Source: Humibacillus xanthopallidus (lineage in GTDB: Bacteria; Actinomycetota; Actinomycetes; Actinomycetales; Dermatophilaceae). From it: DNA of 64,000 nucleotides. The notes below the pieces were generated by a model, which had not been told where the DNA came from, did not search any database, and saw only the letters and a program-made list of their open reading frames with translations. Shown here piece after piece: positions 16,196 to 24,372 of the stretch (positions within the stretch are counted from its first letter, which is position 1; each line of letters opens with the position of its first letter). Where the stretch lies: contig NZ_VFPM01000002.1 of the NCBI RefSeq assembly GCF_006716675.1, positions 1,488,001 through 1,552,000 of the forward strand. Reading direction: 5' to 3'. A program made the translations under genes and the position numbers.

Positions 16196-16311
16196 CCCCA
16201 ATCGAAAGAGCACTCCGTCGGGTCCGCTCCAATCGAAAGAGCACTCCGTCGGACGGATATATCCGACAAGAGCAGTTCGCCGGAAACGACGAACTGCTCT
16301 TTCGATTGGGG
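16196..16311. other. Structured intergenic element with competing inverted repeats
   Basis: A 24-base unit is present twice (16198-16221 and 16229-16252, period 31). Its first 14-16 bases are the exact reverse complement of 16296-16311. The same right-hand bases can alternatively pair with 16269-16279 (11 bp). A 12-bp palindrome CGGATATATCCG lies between (16254-16265). It separates the convergent RDD and DUF4191 genes and could be a bidirectional terminator, a small RNA or a dispersed palindromic repeat. No protein gene is visible in 16131-16364. Confidence 0.6.
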
Positions 16312-16364
16312 GGGGGTGCCTGTCGGCCCGTCAGGTTGTCGAACCGGTCAGGGGCGAGCGGGGC

Positions 16365-17108
16365 TCACTTGCCGCGCAGGGCCTTGCGGTCCATGCGGGC
16401 CTTCATCGGGTCGACACCGGGCGGCAGGGGAGCGCGGATGCCTCCGAGCGACTTCAGGCGCTTGTTGACGAGGGCTATCTCGTCCTTGGTGATCGTGGCC
16501 TTGAGGCGCTGCACCTTGCTCGCGAGCTTGGGCAGGGGCACCTCACCCTCGCCGTTTCCGACCCGCATCGTCGTCACCGGTACGCCCGGTGCGACGCGCT
16601 CGACGCGCTTCTTCTCGGCGGCGAGCAGCTTCTGCACGCGGCCCGAAGGGCCCTCCCCGACGAGGACGACGCCCGGGCGACCGAGCGCGCGGTAGACCAT
16701 CGCGGCGGAGCGGATGTCACCGGGACGGGCGACATCGGCAGCGACCGGCTCGCGGTCGGTGTACCACCCGCGGCGGATCGAGGTGAGCGCGGCGCCGACG
16801 GCCCCGGCCTGCCCGTCGATGCGCGAGTAGGCAGCACGCTCGGCACGGCGGCTCATGATGATGGTGGCGGCGAGGATGCCGAAGAGGACACCGAAGATGC
16901 CGAAGATCCACGGCAGCTTGAGCAGGATCCCGACGACCAGCAGCACGGCGAAGGTGCCGAGGAAGGCCAGCAACATCCACCACCCGATGACCGGGTCGGT
17001 CTCCTTGGAGACGCGGTAGACATCGATGATCTGGGACAGTCGTCCCTGCTTCTTCTCGGCGGGCGTGCTGTCGCCGCCCTTGTTGCGTGCGAAGGGGTTG
17101 CGTGCCAT
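16365..17108 (-). CDS. DUF4191 membrane protein
   Basis: 247 residues from ATG 17108 (MARNPFARNKGG). Two adjacent membrane helices at about 45-95 are followed by a conserved cytoplasmic domain with RAAYSRIDGQAGAVGAAL and GRPGVVLVGEGPSGRV, typical of DUF4191 (M. tuberculosis Rv2219). Function unknown. It begins four bases after the lipA stop, so the two are probably co-transcribed, as in other actinobacteria. A longer frame to 17258 overlaps lipA and is rejected. Confidence 0.88.
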   Translation of the reverse strand: MARNPFARNKGGDSTPAEKKQGRLSQIIDVYRVSKETDPVIGWWMLLAFLGTFAVLLVVGILLKLPWIFGIFGVLFGILAATIIMSRRAERAAYSRIDGQAGAVGAALTSIRRGWYTDREPVAADVARPGDIRSAAMVYRALGRPGVVLVGEGPSGRVQKLLAAEKKRVERVAPGVPVTTMRVGNGEGEVPLPKLASKVQRLKATITKDEIALVNKRLKSLGGIRAPLPPGVDPMKARMDRKALRGK

Positions 17109-17112
17109 GGGG

Positions 17113-18138
17113 TCAGGATACGGCGCCAGCGGCGCGCGCCACCAATGACGCCGCCTCCTGGCGGGCCGGTGCCGTCGCAGCCTCGGCGAGGTGCGAGAGG
17201 TGCCCGGGGATCGGGCGTCCCCACTTGCCCATCGCGGTGGCCCACAGGCGCCCGGCACGGTAGGACGAGCGCACGAGCGGGCCGGCCATGACGCCCTTGA
17301 AACCCATCTCCTCGGCGACGTCGGACCAGTGCACGAACTCCTCGGGCTTGACCCACCGGTCGATCGGGTGGTGCAGCTTGGAGGGGCGGAGGTACTGCGT
17401 GATCGTGAGGATGTCGCACCCGGCGTCGTGCAGGTCGCGGATCGCCTCCTCGATCTCGGCGTCGGTCTCGCCCATGCCGAGGATGAGGTTGGACTTCGTG
17501 ACGAGCTCGGCGTCGCGCGCCATCGTCAGCACCTGGAGCGACTTCTCGTAGGTGAAGGCGGGGCGGATCCGCTTGAAGATGCGCGGCACCGTCTCGAGGT
17601 TGTGGGCGAAGACCTCGGGTCGCGCGTCGAAGACCTGGCTGACGAGCTCGGGCTTGGCGCCGAAGTCGGGCGGCAGGATCTCGACGCCCGTGGTGGGGTT
17701 GAGCAGGTGGATCTGGCGGATCGTCTCGGCATAGAGGCCGGCAGCGCCGTCGGGCTGGTCGTCACGCGCGACACCGGTCACGGTCGAGTAGCGCAGTCCC
17801 ATCTGGCGCACCGACTCGGCCACGCGGCGCGGCTCGTCGAGGTCGAGCGTGGTGGGCCGGCCGGTCGCGATGTCGCAGAAGTCGCAGCGCCGGGTGCACA
17901 CGTCACCGCCGATGAGGAAGGTCGCCTCGCGGTCCTCCCAGCACTCGAAGATGTTGGGGCAGCCGGCCTCCTGGCACACCGTGTGCAGGCCCTCGCTCTT
18001 GACCATCGAGTGCAGGGCGGTGAACTCCGGCCCCATCTTGGCGGTCGTGCGGATCCACGACGGCTTGCGCTCGATGGGGGTCTCGGCGTTGCGCGCCTCG
18101 ACGCGCAGCAGACGACGGCCGTCGGGAACGACAGACAC
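17113..18138 (-). CDS. lipA: Lipoyl synthase
   Basis: Radical-SAM enzyme that inserts two sulfurs into octanoyl groups on lipoyl domains (targets include SucB here). 341 residues. The auxiliary cluster motif C-x4-C-x5-C is [12 protein letters not shown]; the radical-SAM motif C-x3-C-x2-C is CTRRCDFC. Also ILPPDFG and [18 protein letters not shown] 18138 has AAGGAG seven bases upstream; an in-frame extension to 18195 lacks support. lipB is 4.4 kb upstream rather than adjacent. Confidence 0.97.
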   Translation of the reverse strand: MSVVPDGRRLLRVEARNAETPIERKPSWIRTTAKMGPEFTALHSMVKSEGLHTVCQEAGCPNIFECWEDREATFLIGGDVCTRRCDFCDIATGRPTTLDLDEPRRVAESVRQMGLRYSTVTGVARDDQPDGAAGLYAETIRQIHLLNPTTGVEILPPDFGAKPELVSQVFDARPEVFAHNLETVPRIFKRIRPAFTYEKSLQVLTMARDAELVTKSNLILGMGETDAEIEEAIRDLHDAGCDILTITQYLRPSKLHHPIDRWVKPEEFVHWSDVAEEMGFKGVMAGPLVRSSYRAGRLWATAMGKWGRPIPGHLSHLAEAATAPARQEAASLVARAAGAVS

Positions 18139-18260
18139 AGGGGCTCCTTGGTCGGGATTTGCTGCTCCGCACAGGTTACGCCCCCGCGGGGACAACCCTC
18201 GACGCCGGCGTCACCCGCTGGCGTATGCCGTCCGGCCGGCTCCGCGGGACTCCCGGGACT

Positions 18261-18331
18261 CCGCGCGGCCAGGCGCGGCCAGGCGCGGCCAGGCGCGGCC
18301 ACTCGCGGCCACTCGCGGCTCCGCAGCCGCG
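18261..18331. repeat. 10-bp GC-rich tandem repeats plus hairpin
   Basis: GCGCGGCC-type decamers repeat from 18261 (four with AGGCGCGGCC-like sequence, then two ACTCGCGGCC). The last runs into a CGCGGCT-CCGC-AGCCGCG hairpin (18314-18331) immediately before the ABC permease stop at 18335. The hairpin probably terminates the ABC unit; the array is likely replication slippage. Confidence 0.6.
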
Positions 18332-18334
18332 CGG

Positions 18335-19426
18335 TCAGGTGACGTCGCGGGCGCGGAAGGCAAGCAGGGCTGCCGTCACCCCCAGCGAGGTGACGACGAG
18401 CAGGTAGATCCACGAGGCGGTGTAGGAGTGCGGCATCGACACCGTCTGACACCCGTCGACGCCGCACCGGGTCGCGAAGTAGGTGGTGCCGTCGCTCACG
18501 AAGCCCTCGATGTTGGTGCGCAGGAACCACGGCTGCAGCCGGCCCTCCGCGAAGGCACTGGCGACGAAGGCTTCGACGAGGACGAGCCAACCGACGACCA
18601 GTCCGATGACGCCGGCCGTCGAGCGCAGGAGCAACCCGATGACCGCACCCCCCAGGCCGCCGAGCCCGACGATCGCCACGACGCGCAGCAACGACTGGGC
18701 TGCCGTGTCGCCGGGCACGATCGGCGCCGCGGCGACCGGGAGGTCCGCGCCCGGCCGGTTGACGGTGGTGACGAGGGTGGCCCCGAGCGTCGCGAGGCCG
18801 ACCCCGAGACCTCCGACGGCCAGGCCGCCCAGGCCGGCGGCGACGAGCTTGGAGGTGCCGACCCGCACTCGTCGCGGCTCGAAGGTCAGCCAGTTGCCCA
18901 TCGACCCGGCAGCGAACTCTGCGGCGACGAAGCTCGCCCCGAGGATGAAGGCCAGGAAGCCGAAGATCCAGAGGCCGCTCTCGACGATCGACGAGGTGAT
19001 CGCGGTGCGCTCGGCGGCCACGATGCCGAAGGACTCCGGTGACGGTGGGTCGAACATCTGCTCGCACCTGAAGTCGACGGGCGCGCCGCCGGAGGTGTCT
19101 GCGCCGGTGGCGGCCTCGTCGCGCTGGCAGGCCTCGATCTGGGCTGCCTTCTCGTCGGCCGGGATCGAGGCGTTCTGCCGCGTCGTCTCGGCGACGATGG
19201 AGGAGTAGTCCTCGATGCGCTCGGCGAGCGCCTCGGGTCGGGTCTGCTGGTAGGCGGCGTAGGCCGAGACCCCGACGAACGCGACCACGGCGACGAGCAC
19301 CACCTTGGCCATCCGACGCCACCACAGCCGGCGCAGCTCGACCCCGACGAGTCCGACGAAGGACGTTCCGGTGGGTCGCACCCGGGTGCGGGGGCCTGAC
19401 TCCGGGGTGAGGAGCGTGCCGCTCAC
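18335..19426 (-). CDS. ABC-2 type transporter permease
   Basis: 363 residues from GTG 19426, overlapping the stop of the ATPase gene by 4 bp. An N-terminal membrane helix (about 43-60) is followed by a long exported loop with three cysteines, then five or more hydrophobic segments, ending in LLAFRARDVT. GASFVAAEFAAGSMGNWLTF is a typical ABC-2 signature region. Partner of the adjacent ATPase; substrate unknown. The larger fused reading through both genes is a frame shadow. Confidence 0.88.
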   Translation of the reverse strand: MSGTLLTPESGPRTRVRPTGTSFVGLVGVELRRLWWRRMAKVVLVAVVAFVGVSAYAAYQQTRPEALAERIEDYSSIVAETTRQNASIPADEKAAQIEACQRDEAATGADTSGGAPVDFRCEQMFDPPSPESFGIVAAERTAITSSIVESGLWIFGFLAFILGASFVAAEFAAGSMGNWLTFEPRRVRVGTSKLVAAGLGGLAVGGLGVGLATLGATLVTTVNRPGADLPVAAAPIVPGDTAAQSLLRVVAIVGLGGLGGAVIGLLLRSTAGVIGLVVGWLVLVEAFVASAFAEGRLQPWFLRTNIEGFVSDGTTYFATRCGVDGCQTVSMPHSYTASWIYLLVVTSLGVTAALLAFRARDVT

Positions 19427-20385
19427 GAGGCACCCCCGGGCGCGTGACCGCCGGCCAACCGGTCGGACTCGCTGCCGAGCCCCTCGTCGGCCGTCAGCGC
19501 GAGGAACGCCGACTCGAGGTCGGGACGCACCGGCACGAGCTCCGCCACGTAGAGGCCGTGCCCAGCGAGCGCCCGGGTGATCGCGGACGGGTCGTCGGTG
19601 CCGACGAGCAGGTGCTGTCCGTCGCGGGTGAGGGCGAATCCGGCGGCTTCGAGCACCTGTTGCGCCCGGTCGGGGGAGGCCACGCCGACGCGCACCTGGG
19701 AGACCCCGGAGCCGCCGAGGATGTCGCGCACGTTGCCCTCCGCGAGCAGGGACCCGTGCCCGATGATCGATACGGTGTCGGCGACCTGCTCGACCTCCGC
19801 GAGGATGTGCGAGCTCACGAGGACCGTCTTGCCTTGCGCGCCAAGCGATCTCATCGTGTCGCGAACCTCGCGGATGCCCGCCGGGTCGAGCCCGTTGGTC
19901 GGCTCGTCGAAGATGAGCAGGTCGGGGTCCTTGAGCAGGGTCGCCGCGATCGCGAGGCGCTGCTTCATGCCGAGGGAGAAGCCGGCATACCGGTCGCGCC
20001 CGCGGTCGCGCAGGTGGGTGGCCTCGAGCACCTCGTCGACGCGAGCCGCAGGGCTGCCGATGGCGCCCGCGAGCAGCGCGAGGTTCTGCCTGGCCGTGAA
20101 GGTGGGGAAGAACTTGGGGGACTCGACGATGGCGCCGACCCGGTCGATGACGTGCGGCAGCCGCCGGGGGACCTCCTCCCCGAAGACTTCGGCCGTGCCG
20201 GAGTCGGCGCGGATGAGCCCGAGCAGCATGCGGATCGTCGTCGTCTTGCCCGAGCCGTTGGGGCCGAGGAAGCCGTGCACCCCACCGTGGGGCACGCTCA
20301 TCGTCAGGCCGCCGACGGCGACGCGCCTCGAACCGCGGCTGAGATAGGTCTTGCGAAGGTTGACGGTGCGGACGGCGACGTCCAT
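19423..20385 (-). CDS. ABC transporter ATP-binding protein
   Basis: 320 residues. Walker A GPNGSGKTT near residue 43, Q-loop region VESPKFFPTF, signature FSLGMKQR, Walker B LLIFDEPTNGLDP, and switch His in SSHILAE. It is of the DrrA/CcmA-like export type, with a C-terminal accessory domain. Forms a two-gene exporter with the permease at 18335-19426. This pair and the following Asp-box gene separate lipA from lipB, which are neighbours in M. tuberculosis. Confidence 0.93.
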   Translation of the reverse strand: MDVAVRTVNLRKTYLSRGSRRVAVGGLTMSVPHGGVHGFLGPNGSGKTTTIRMLLGLIRADSGTAEVFGEEVPRRLPHVIDRVGAIVESPKFFPTFTARQNLALLAGAIGSPAARVDEVLEATHLRDRGRDRYAGFSLGMKQRLAIAATLLKDPDLLIFDEPTNGLDPAGIREVRDTMRSLGAQGKTVLVSSHILAEVEQVADTVSIIGHGSLLAEGNVRDILGGSGVSQVRVGVASPDRAQQVLEAAGFALTRDGQHLLVGTDDPSAITRALAGHGLYVAELVPVRPDLESAFLALTADEGLGSESDRLAGGHAPGGAS

Positions 20386-20529
20386 GAACCCCCCTGTGGT
20401 CCCCGGGATGTGTCAGCGACACCCTAGGGGTCGGGGCCGACGCCCGGGGCTCTGCGCGCTCGTGTCGCCGCTCGCACCGAGCGTCCCCCCAGCGTCCCCC
20501 GAGCGCCGCACGTGCGACACGTGACGCGC

Positions 20530-20560
20530 GTATGCCGCCGGGCCCGGCCCGGCGGCATAC
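20530..20560 (-). terminator. Terminator of the secreted Asp-box gene
   Basis: A perfect 15-bp inverted repeat (20530-20544 with 20546-20560) lies 21 bases beyond the stop of the minus-strand gene at 20582. Both arms include the window's abundant octamer GTATGCCG. Confidence 0.75.
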
Positions 20561-20581
20561 GTGGGTGCCGTGCGGTGGGCG

Positions 20582-22354
20582 TCAGAAGTGGGCCGAACGG
20601 ATCACGGCGTCCTGCTGGTGGATGGGCGTCGGGACGAACTGGACACCGTAGAACCACACGACGTTCTGGACGTTGTTGCTGTCGGTCCAGAGGGCGTGCG
20701 CCTCGCCGTCGGCGCCGACCGTGACGTCGGTGTAGTCGCCGAAGAAGGCGCCACCGAAGCCGTAGCGGGTGTTGATCGGGTGCGTGCTCATGACCTGGGT
20801 CTGGTCGAGGTCCGTCACGACGTAGTCGAGCCGGGTGTTGTGCACGTAGGGGCCGAGCGTGTCGCAGCTGATGCGCCCGACGGGCGGGGCCGGTGCGCTC
20901 GTGCACGTCTGCCACGGCGACACGACGTCACCGCGGTAGGCGCCGAGGTAGACGTGGCCGTCCGGCCCGACACCGACGGCGGGGAAGATGTCCTCGACGG
21001 GAGCTGCGGCGGGTGCGTCGAGCGTGCCACCGCCGGGCTGGGTGACCGGGTAGCCGACCGCAGTCCGGTTGGCCTCGGCGAAGACGCGGCTGGGTTCCGA
21101 CCACGTCGCCCCGCCGTCGGTCGACGTGCTGTAGACCGCCGTCGATGCACCACTTTCGGCGGTCGTCCACGTCGCGTAGAGGCGTCCGTCGGGAGCGACG
21201 GCCGCGGCCGGGAAGCTGTTGACGCGGAAGGCGGTGTCCTTGAGGGAGTCACTGTCCGTGAGCTGCGCGATCGCGACAGGCTTGCCCCAGCTCGCGCCGC
21301 CGTCCGTCGACTTCACGACGTAGGTCGAGCTGTGGGTCGCAAGCCGGGTCGACCCTTCGAAGAACACGTAGAGCGAGCCGTCCGGACCCACGACGGGCCT
21401 CGAGCCCTGGTCGTAGAGAACGGTGCCCGAGATGGACTTCGGCGTCGTGAACGTGTGCCCGTGGTCGCTCGAGGAGGCGAAGAAGATGGGGGACTGGACG
21501 TAGGCGCCGTTCTGGGGATTGAAGAGGAAGCGGGTCCACGTGAGGTAGACACGGTCGCGGAACGGGCTGCTCGCGTGGGCGTCGGCTGCGATCCACTCCT
21601 TGTCGTTGAAGACCGAGGGCGACGTCGTCGGGTTGATGAACGTCGGAGCGCTCCACGTCAGCGCACCGGACCCGTTGAACGTGCCGCGGTTGACGGTCAC
21701 GGTGTTGGGCGGCGTGTTTCGGTCGAAGCCGAGGCCGGCGAAGTAGGCAGCCCCCCGGCTGTCGAACGTCAGAGCGGGGTCGCCGCCGGCGTCGTACGGG
21801 CCCCCGGTCAGGTGGGTGACGCCGGGGATGAGCGTGCCGAGGTGCGCCGGGTCGGACGAGACGCCCTGCCACGTCGAGCCGCCGTCGTTGGAGTAGTAGG
21901 TGCCTGAGTAGCCGTCACCGAGGGCGCTGCACGGCGTGCCGCCGACGTCGCACGACCAGGTGCGCGTCACGTAGTCGTTGGCTCCTGCCACGACTCGCTG
22001 CGAGTTGTTGGGGTCGACGGCGATCGCCGTCTCGTTCTGGGGTGCCGCCGCCGTGTCGCGGTTGACCGTCACGGCCGGGCCCTGCACGGACGTGCCGTCG
22101 AGCGGGCTCGACAGCACGAAAGCGGGCGTCATGGGTGGGGTCACCGCGCCCGTGTAGGGACCGTCGACCGACTCCTCCTCGACGTAGGAGGAGAACCGGA
22201 TCTGCAGCCCGGCCGTGCCGTTCACCGACGCCACCTTGCCCGCAAGCGTGGTGATGTCGTAGATGGGAGTCACGGCCGATGCCGCGCCCCCGGTCATCAT
22301 CCCCGCGGCCGCGACGCTCGCCGCCACCGCGAGAGGTACCACGAGCTTCCGCAC
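20582..22354 (-). CDS. Secreted sialidase-fold (Asp-box/BNR repeat) protein
   Basis: 590 residues from GTG 22354, with AGGAGG five bases before. Signal peptide: MRKLVVPLAVAASVAAAG then GGAASA. Four Asp-box motifs are visible (SNDGGSTW, SSDHGHTF, STDGGASW, STDGGATW), spaced as in six-bladed beta propellers, interleaved with xxPDGxLY strands. Sialidase arginine triad is not evident, so it may be a binding or other glycan-active protein. It ends at a strong hairpin. It lies upstream of, and on the same strand as, the ABC exporter, but a 196-bp gap suggests a separate unit. Confidence 0.75.
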   Translation of the reverse strand: MRKLVVPLAVAASVAAAGMMTGGAASAVTPIYDITTLAGKVASVNGTAGLQIRFSSYVEEESVDGPYTGAVTPPMTPAFVLSSPLDGTSVQGPAVTVNRDTAAAPQNETAIAVDPNNSQRVVAGANDYVTRTWSCDVGGTPCSALGDGYSGTYYSNDGGSTWQGVSSDPAHLGTLIPGVTHLTGGPYDAGGDPALTFDSRGAAYFAGLGFDRNTPPNTVTVNRGTFNGSGALTWSAPTFINPTTSPSVFNDKEWIAADAHASSPFRDRVYLTWTRFLFNPQNGAYVQSPIFFASSSDHGHTFTTPKSISGTVLYDQGSRPVVGPDGSLYVFFEGSTRLATHSSTYVVKSTDGGASWGKPVAIAQLTDSDSLKDTAFRVNSFPAAAVAPDGRLYATWTTAESGASTAVYSTSTDGGATWSEPSRVFAEANRTAVGYPVTQPGGGTLDAPAAAPVEDIFPAVGVGPDGHVYLGAYRGDVVSPWQTCTSAPAPPVGRISCDTLGPYVHNTRLDYVVTDLDQTQVMSTHPINTRYGFGGAFFGDYTDVTVGADGEAHALWTDSNNVQNVVWFYGVQFVPTPIHQQDAVIRSAHF

Positions 22355-22490
22355 GATCGCCTCCTGGCCAGAAACAGACCGGCCGACCACGGATGTGGAT
22401 CGGCACGCGGCGACGCATCTCGACGGTAGACCCGCCCGAGGAGACTGGTCAACGAACCGGCCGCCCCGTTCCCCCGCGCAGCAGCGGGGG

Positions 22491-23156
22491 TTACGCCTGC
22501 TCGAGGACCCGACGGTTGGGCTGGAGCGTCGGGAGGATGTCGGCGAGGTGCTTCTCGACGTGGGGGAGCACCTCGGTCACCGGCACGTCACGGCCGAGCT
22601 CGAAGGACAGCGAGGTGACGCCGGCGCCGACGATGCCGCACGGGATGATGACCTCACCCCACGACAGGTCGGGGTTGCAGTTGAAGGCGAAGCCGTGCAT
22701 GGCGACCTGACGACTGACCCGGATGCCGATGGCGCCGATCTTGCGCCGCGGGCCGCGGTCGTCCTCGGCGATCCACGTGCCGCTCTCGCCGTGGACGCGC
22801 CCTGCCTCGATGCCGAAGTCGGCGCACACCCGGATCATCATCTCCTCGAGGTGGCGCACGTAGCCGACGACGTCGATGGGCGCGGGAAGCCGCACGATCG
22901 GGTAGCCGGTGATCTGGCCCGGCCCGTGCCACGTGATCTTGCCGCCGCGGTCGACGTCGACGACTGGCGTGCCGTCGGTGGGGCGCTCCTGCGGCTCGGT
23001 GCGCTTCCCGGCCGTGTAGACGGGCGCGTGCTCGAGCAGGAACACGGTGTCGGGCTCCTCGCCGCTCACGACCTTGGCGTGCATGTCGCGCTGGACCTGC
23101 CAGGCCTGCTCGTAGTCCACGAAGTCCGGGTCGAGGCCGAGGTGCACGAAGCGCAT
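22491..23156 (-). CDS. lipB: Octanoyl-[ACP]:protein N-octanoyltransferase
   Basis: Transfers octanoate from acyl carrier protein to lipoyl domains; LipA then adds sulfur. 221 residues. Motifs: [18 protein letters not shown], catalytic Lys in RKIGAIGIR, catalytic Cys in IIPCGIVG, and FNCNPDL. Divergent from the Gfo/Idh gene at 23237. Separated from lipA by the ABC/Asp-box block. Confidence 0.97.
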   Translation of the reverse strand: MRFVHLGLDPDFVDYEQAWQVQRDMHAKVVSGEEPDTVFLLEHAPVYTAGKRTEPQERPTDGTPVVDVDRGGKITWHGPGQITGYPIVRLPAPIDVVGYVRHLEEMMIRVCADFGIEAGRVHGESGTWIAEDDRGPRRKIGAIGIRVSRQVAMHGFAFNCNPDLSWGEVIIPCGIVGAGVTSLSFELGRDVPVTEVLPHVEKHLADILPTLQPNRRVLEQA

Positions 23157-23236
23157 GGCGCCAGCCTACGGCGTGCCGCGGGAGCCAGCGGTGGGCCGGG
23201 TTGCGCCGGACGGCATCCGCCCCTTAGGAAGGCGGT

Positions 23237-24295
23237 ATGCCGTCCGCCACGTCGCAGCCTCGCCCACCCGTCCGCGTCGGCCTCGTGGGCTACGGCTCCG
23301 CCGGGCGCGGCATCCACGCCCGGCTCATCGCGAGCGCGGGGCTCGAGGTCGGGGCCGTCGTGACGGGCAACCCGGAGCGCGTGGCGCAGGTGCACGAGGA
23401 TCATCCGCAGGCACGGATCGTCGGCGACCTGGAGTCGCTGCTCTCGGGCGGAGGCGTCGACGTCGTCGTGCTCGCCTCGCCCAGCGGGGTTCACCGGGAG
23501 CAGGCCGAGGCCGTCATCGCCGCGGGGTTGCCGCTCGTCGTCGACAAGCCGCTGGCGACCGATGCCCCGCTCGCGCTCGAGGTCGTGGAGCTGGCGGAGC
23601 GGGCTGGCGTGCCGCTGACGGTCTTCAACAACCGGCGCTTCGACCCCGAACTGCCGGCGCTGCTCCGGGTGCGCGACGAAGGCCTCATCGGTGAGATCTG
23701 GCGGGCCGAATACCGTTGGGACCGTTGGCGTCCCGTGCCCAAGCAGCGGTGGCGCGAGAAGGTCACGGCTGAGCAGGGGGGCGGACTGCTCCTCGACCTG
23801 CACACGCATCTCATCGACCAGGCCGTCATCCTGCACGGCCCGGTCGCCACGGTCTATGCCGAGATCGACGCGCGCACCACGGTCGCCGAGGACGACACGT
23901 TCGTCGCGCTGCGGCACGCCTCCGGGGTCGTCAGCCACGTGTGGTCGAGCTCGGTCAACGGCGCGCCGGGGCCGCGGGCGCGGGTCAACGGCTCGGAGGG
24001 GGCCTACGTCATCGGCAAGCAGTTCGACGACGTCAGCGCGTTCACGGAGTTCGCCAACGAGGGCGATGCGGTCGGCTGGATCGTGCGTGGGGACGAGCGG
24101 GAGCCGGGCCCCGTCGTGACCGACGCCGACGAGTCCGACTTCTACCGCGCTGTGGCTGCGGCGCTCGCCTCCGAGGACCCCCAGGCGGCGATGCCTGTCG
24201 ACCCCCGCGACGCAGTGCACGTGCTCGCGGTCATCGACGCAGCCCGGGTCAGTGCCGGCGAGGGGCGCGTCGTCGAGGTCGTCACGCCGACCTGA
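23237..24295 (+). CDS. Gfo/Idh/MocA family oxidoreductase
   Basis: 352 residues. N-terminal Rossmann motif VGLVGYGSAGRGIHARL, ASPSGVHREQAE and the DKPLA catalytic-lysine motif (VVDKPLATDAP), then a C-terminal domain with GGGLLLDLHTHLIDQA, the typical D-x-x-x-H-x-x-D segment. Oxidises or reduces a sugar or related polyol with NAD(P); the substrate is not predictable. GGAAGG precedes the ATG, which itself overlaps the octamer GTATGCCG. Confidence 0.88.
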   Translation: MPSATSQPRPPVRVGLVGYGSAGRGIHARLIASAGLEVGAVVTGNPERVAQVHEDHPQARIVGDLESLLSGGGVDVVVLASPSGVHREQAEAVIAAGLPLVVDKPLATDAPLALEVVELAERAGVPLTVFNNRRFDPELPALLRVRDEGLIGEIWRAEYRWDRWRPVPKQRWREKVTAEQGGGLLLDLHTHLIDQAVILHGPVATVYAEIDARTTVAEDDTFVALRHASGVVSHVWSSSVNGAPGPRARVNGSEGAYVIGKQFDDVSAFTEFANEGDAVGWIVRGDEREPGPVVTDADESDFYRAVAAALASEDPQAAMPVDPRDAVHVLAVIDAARVSAGEGRVVEVVTPT

Positions 24296-24372
24296 CCTGC
24301 GTGGCAGCACTGTCGTCGGTGCCCTGTGGATGACGCCCGCGCCGGAGTCGACGACGCTGTGACGATGGACGG

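Noticed and set aside
15994..16695. Extension of the RDD region into a KSAEKSAEK-type repeat tail by frameshift
   Set aside because: The RDD protein already ends with its usual VVIRTR and stop; the repeat tail is a different frame over the 12-bp tandem array.
17113..19433. Long minus-strand frame joining lipA and the ABC permease region
   Set aside because: It is an Arg-rich out-of-frame reading; the true genes in other frames have complete motifs and ribosome sites.
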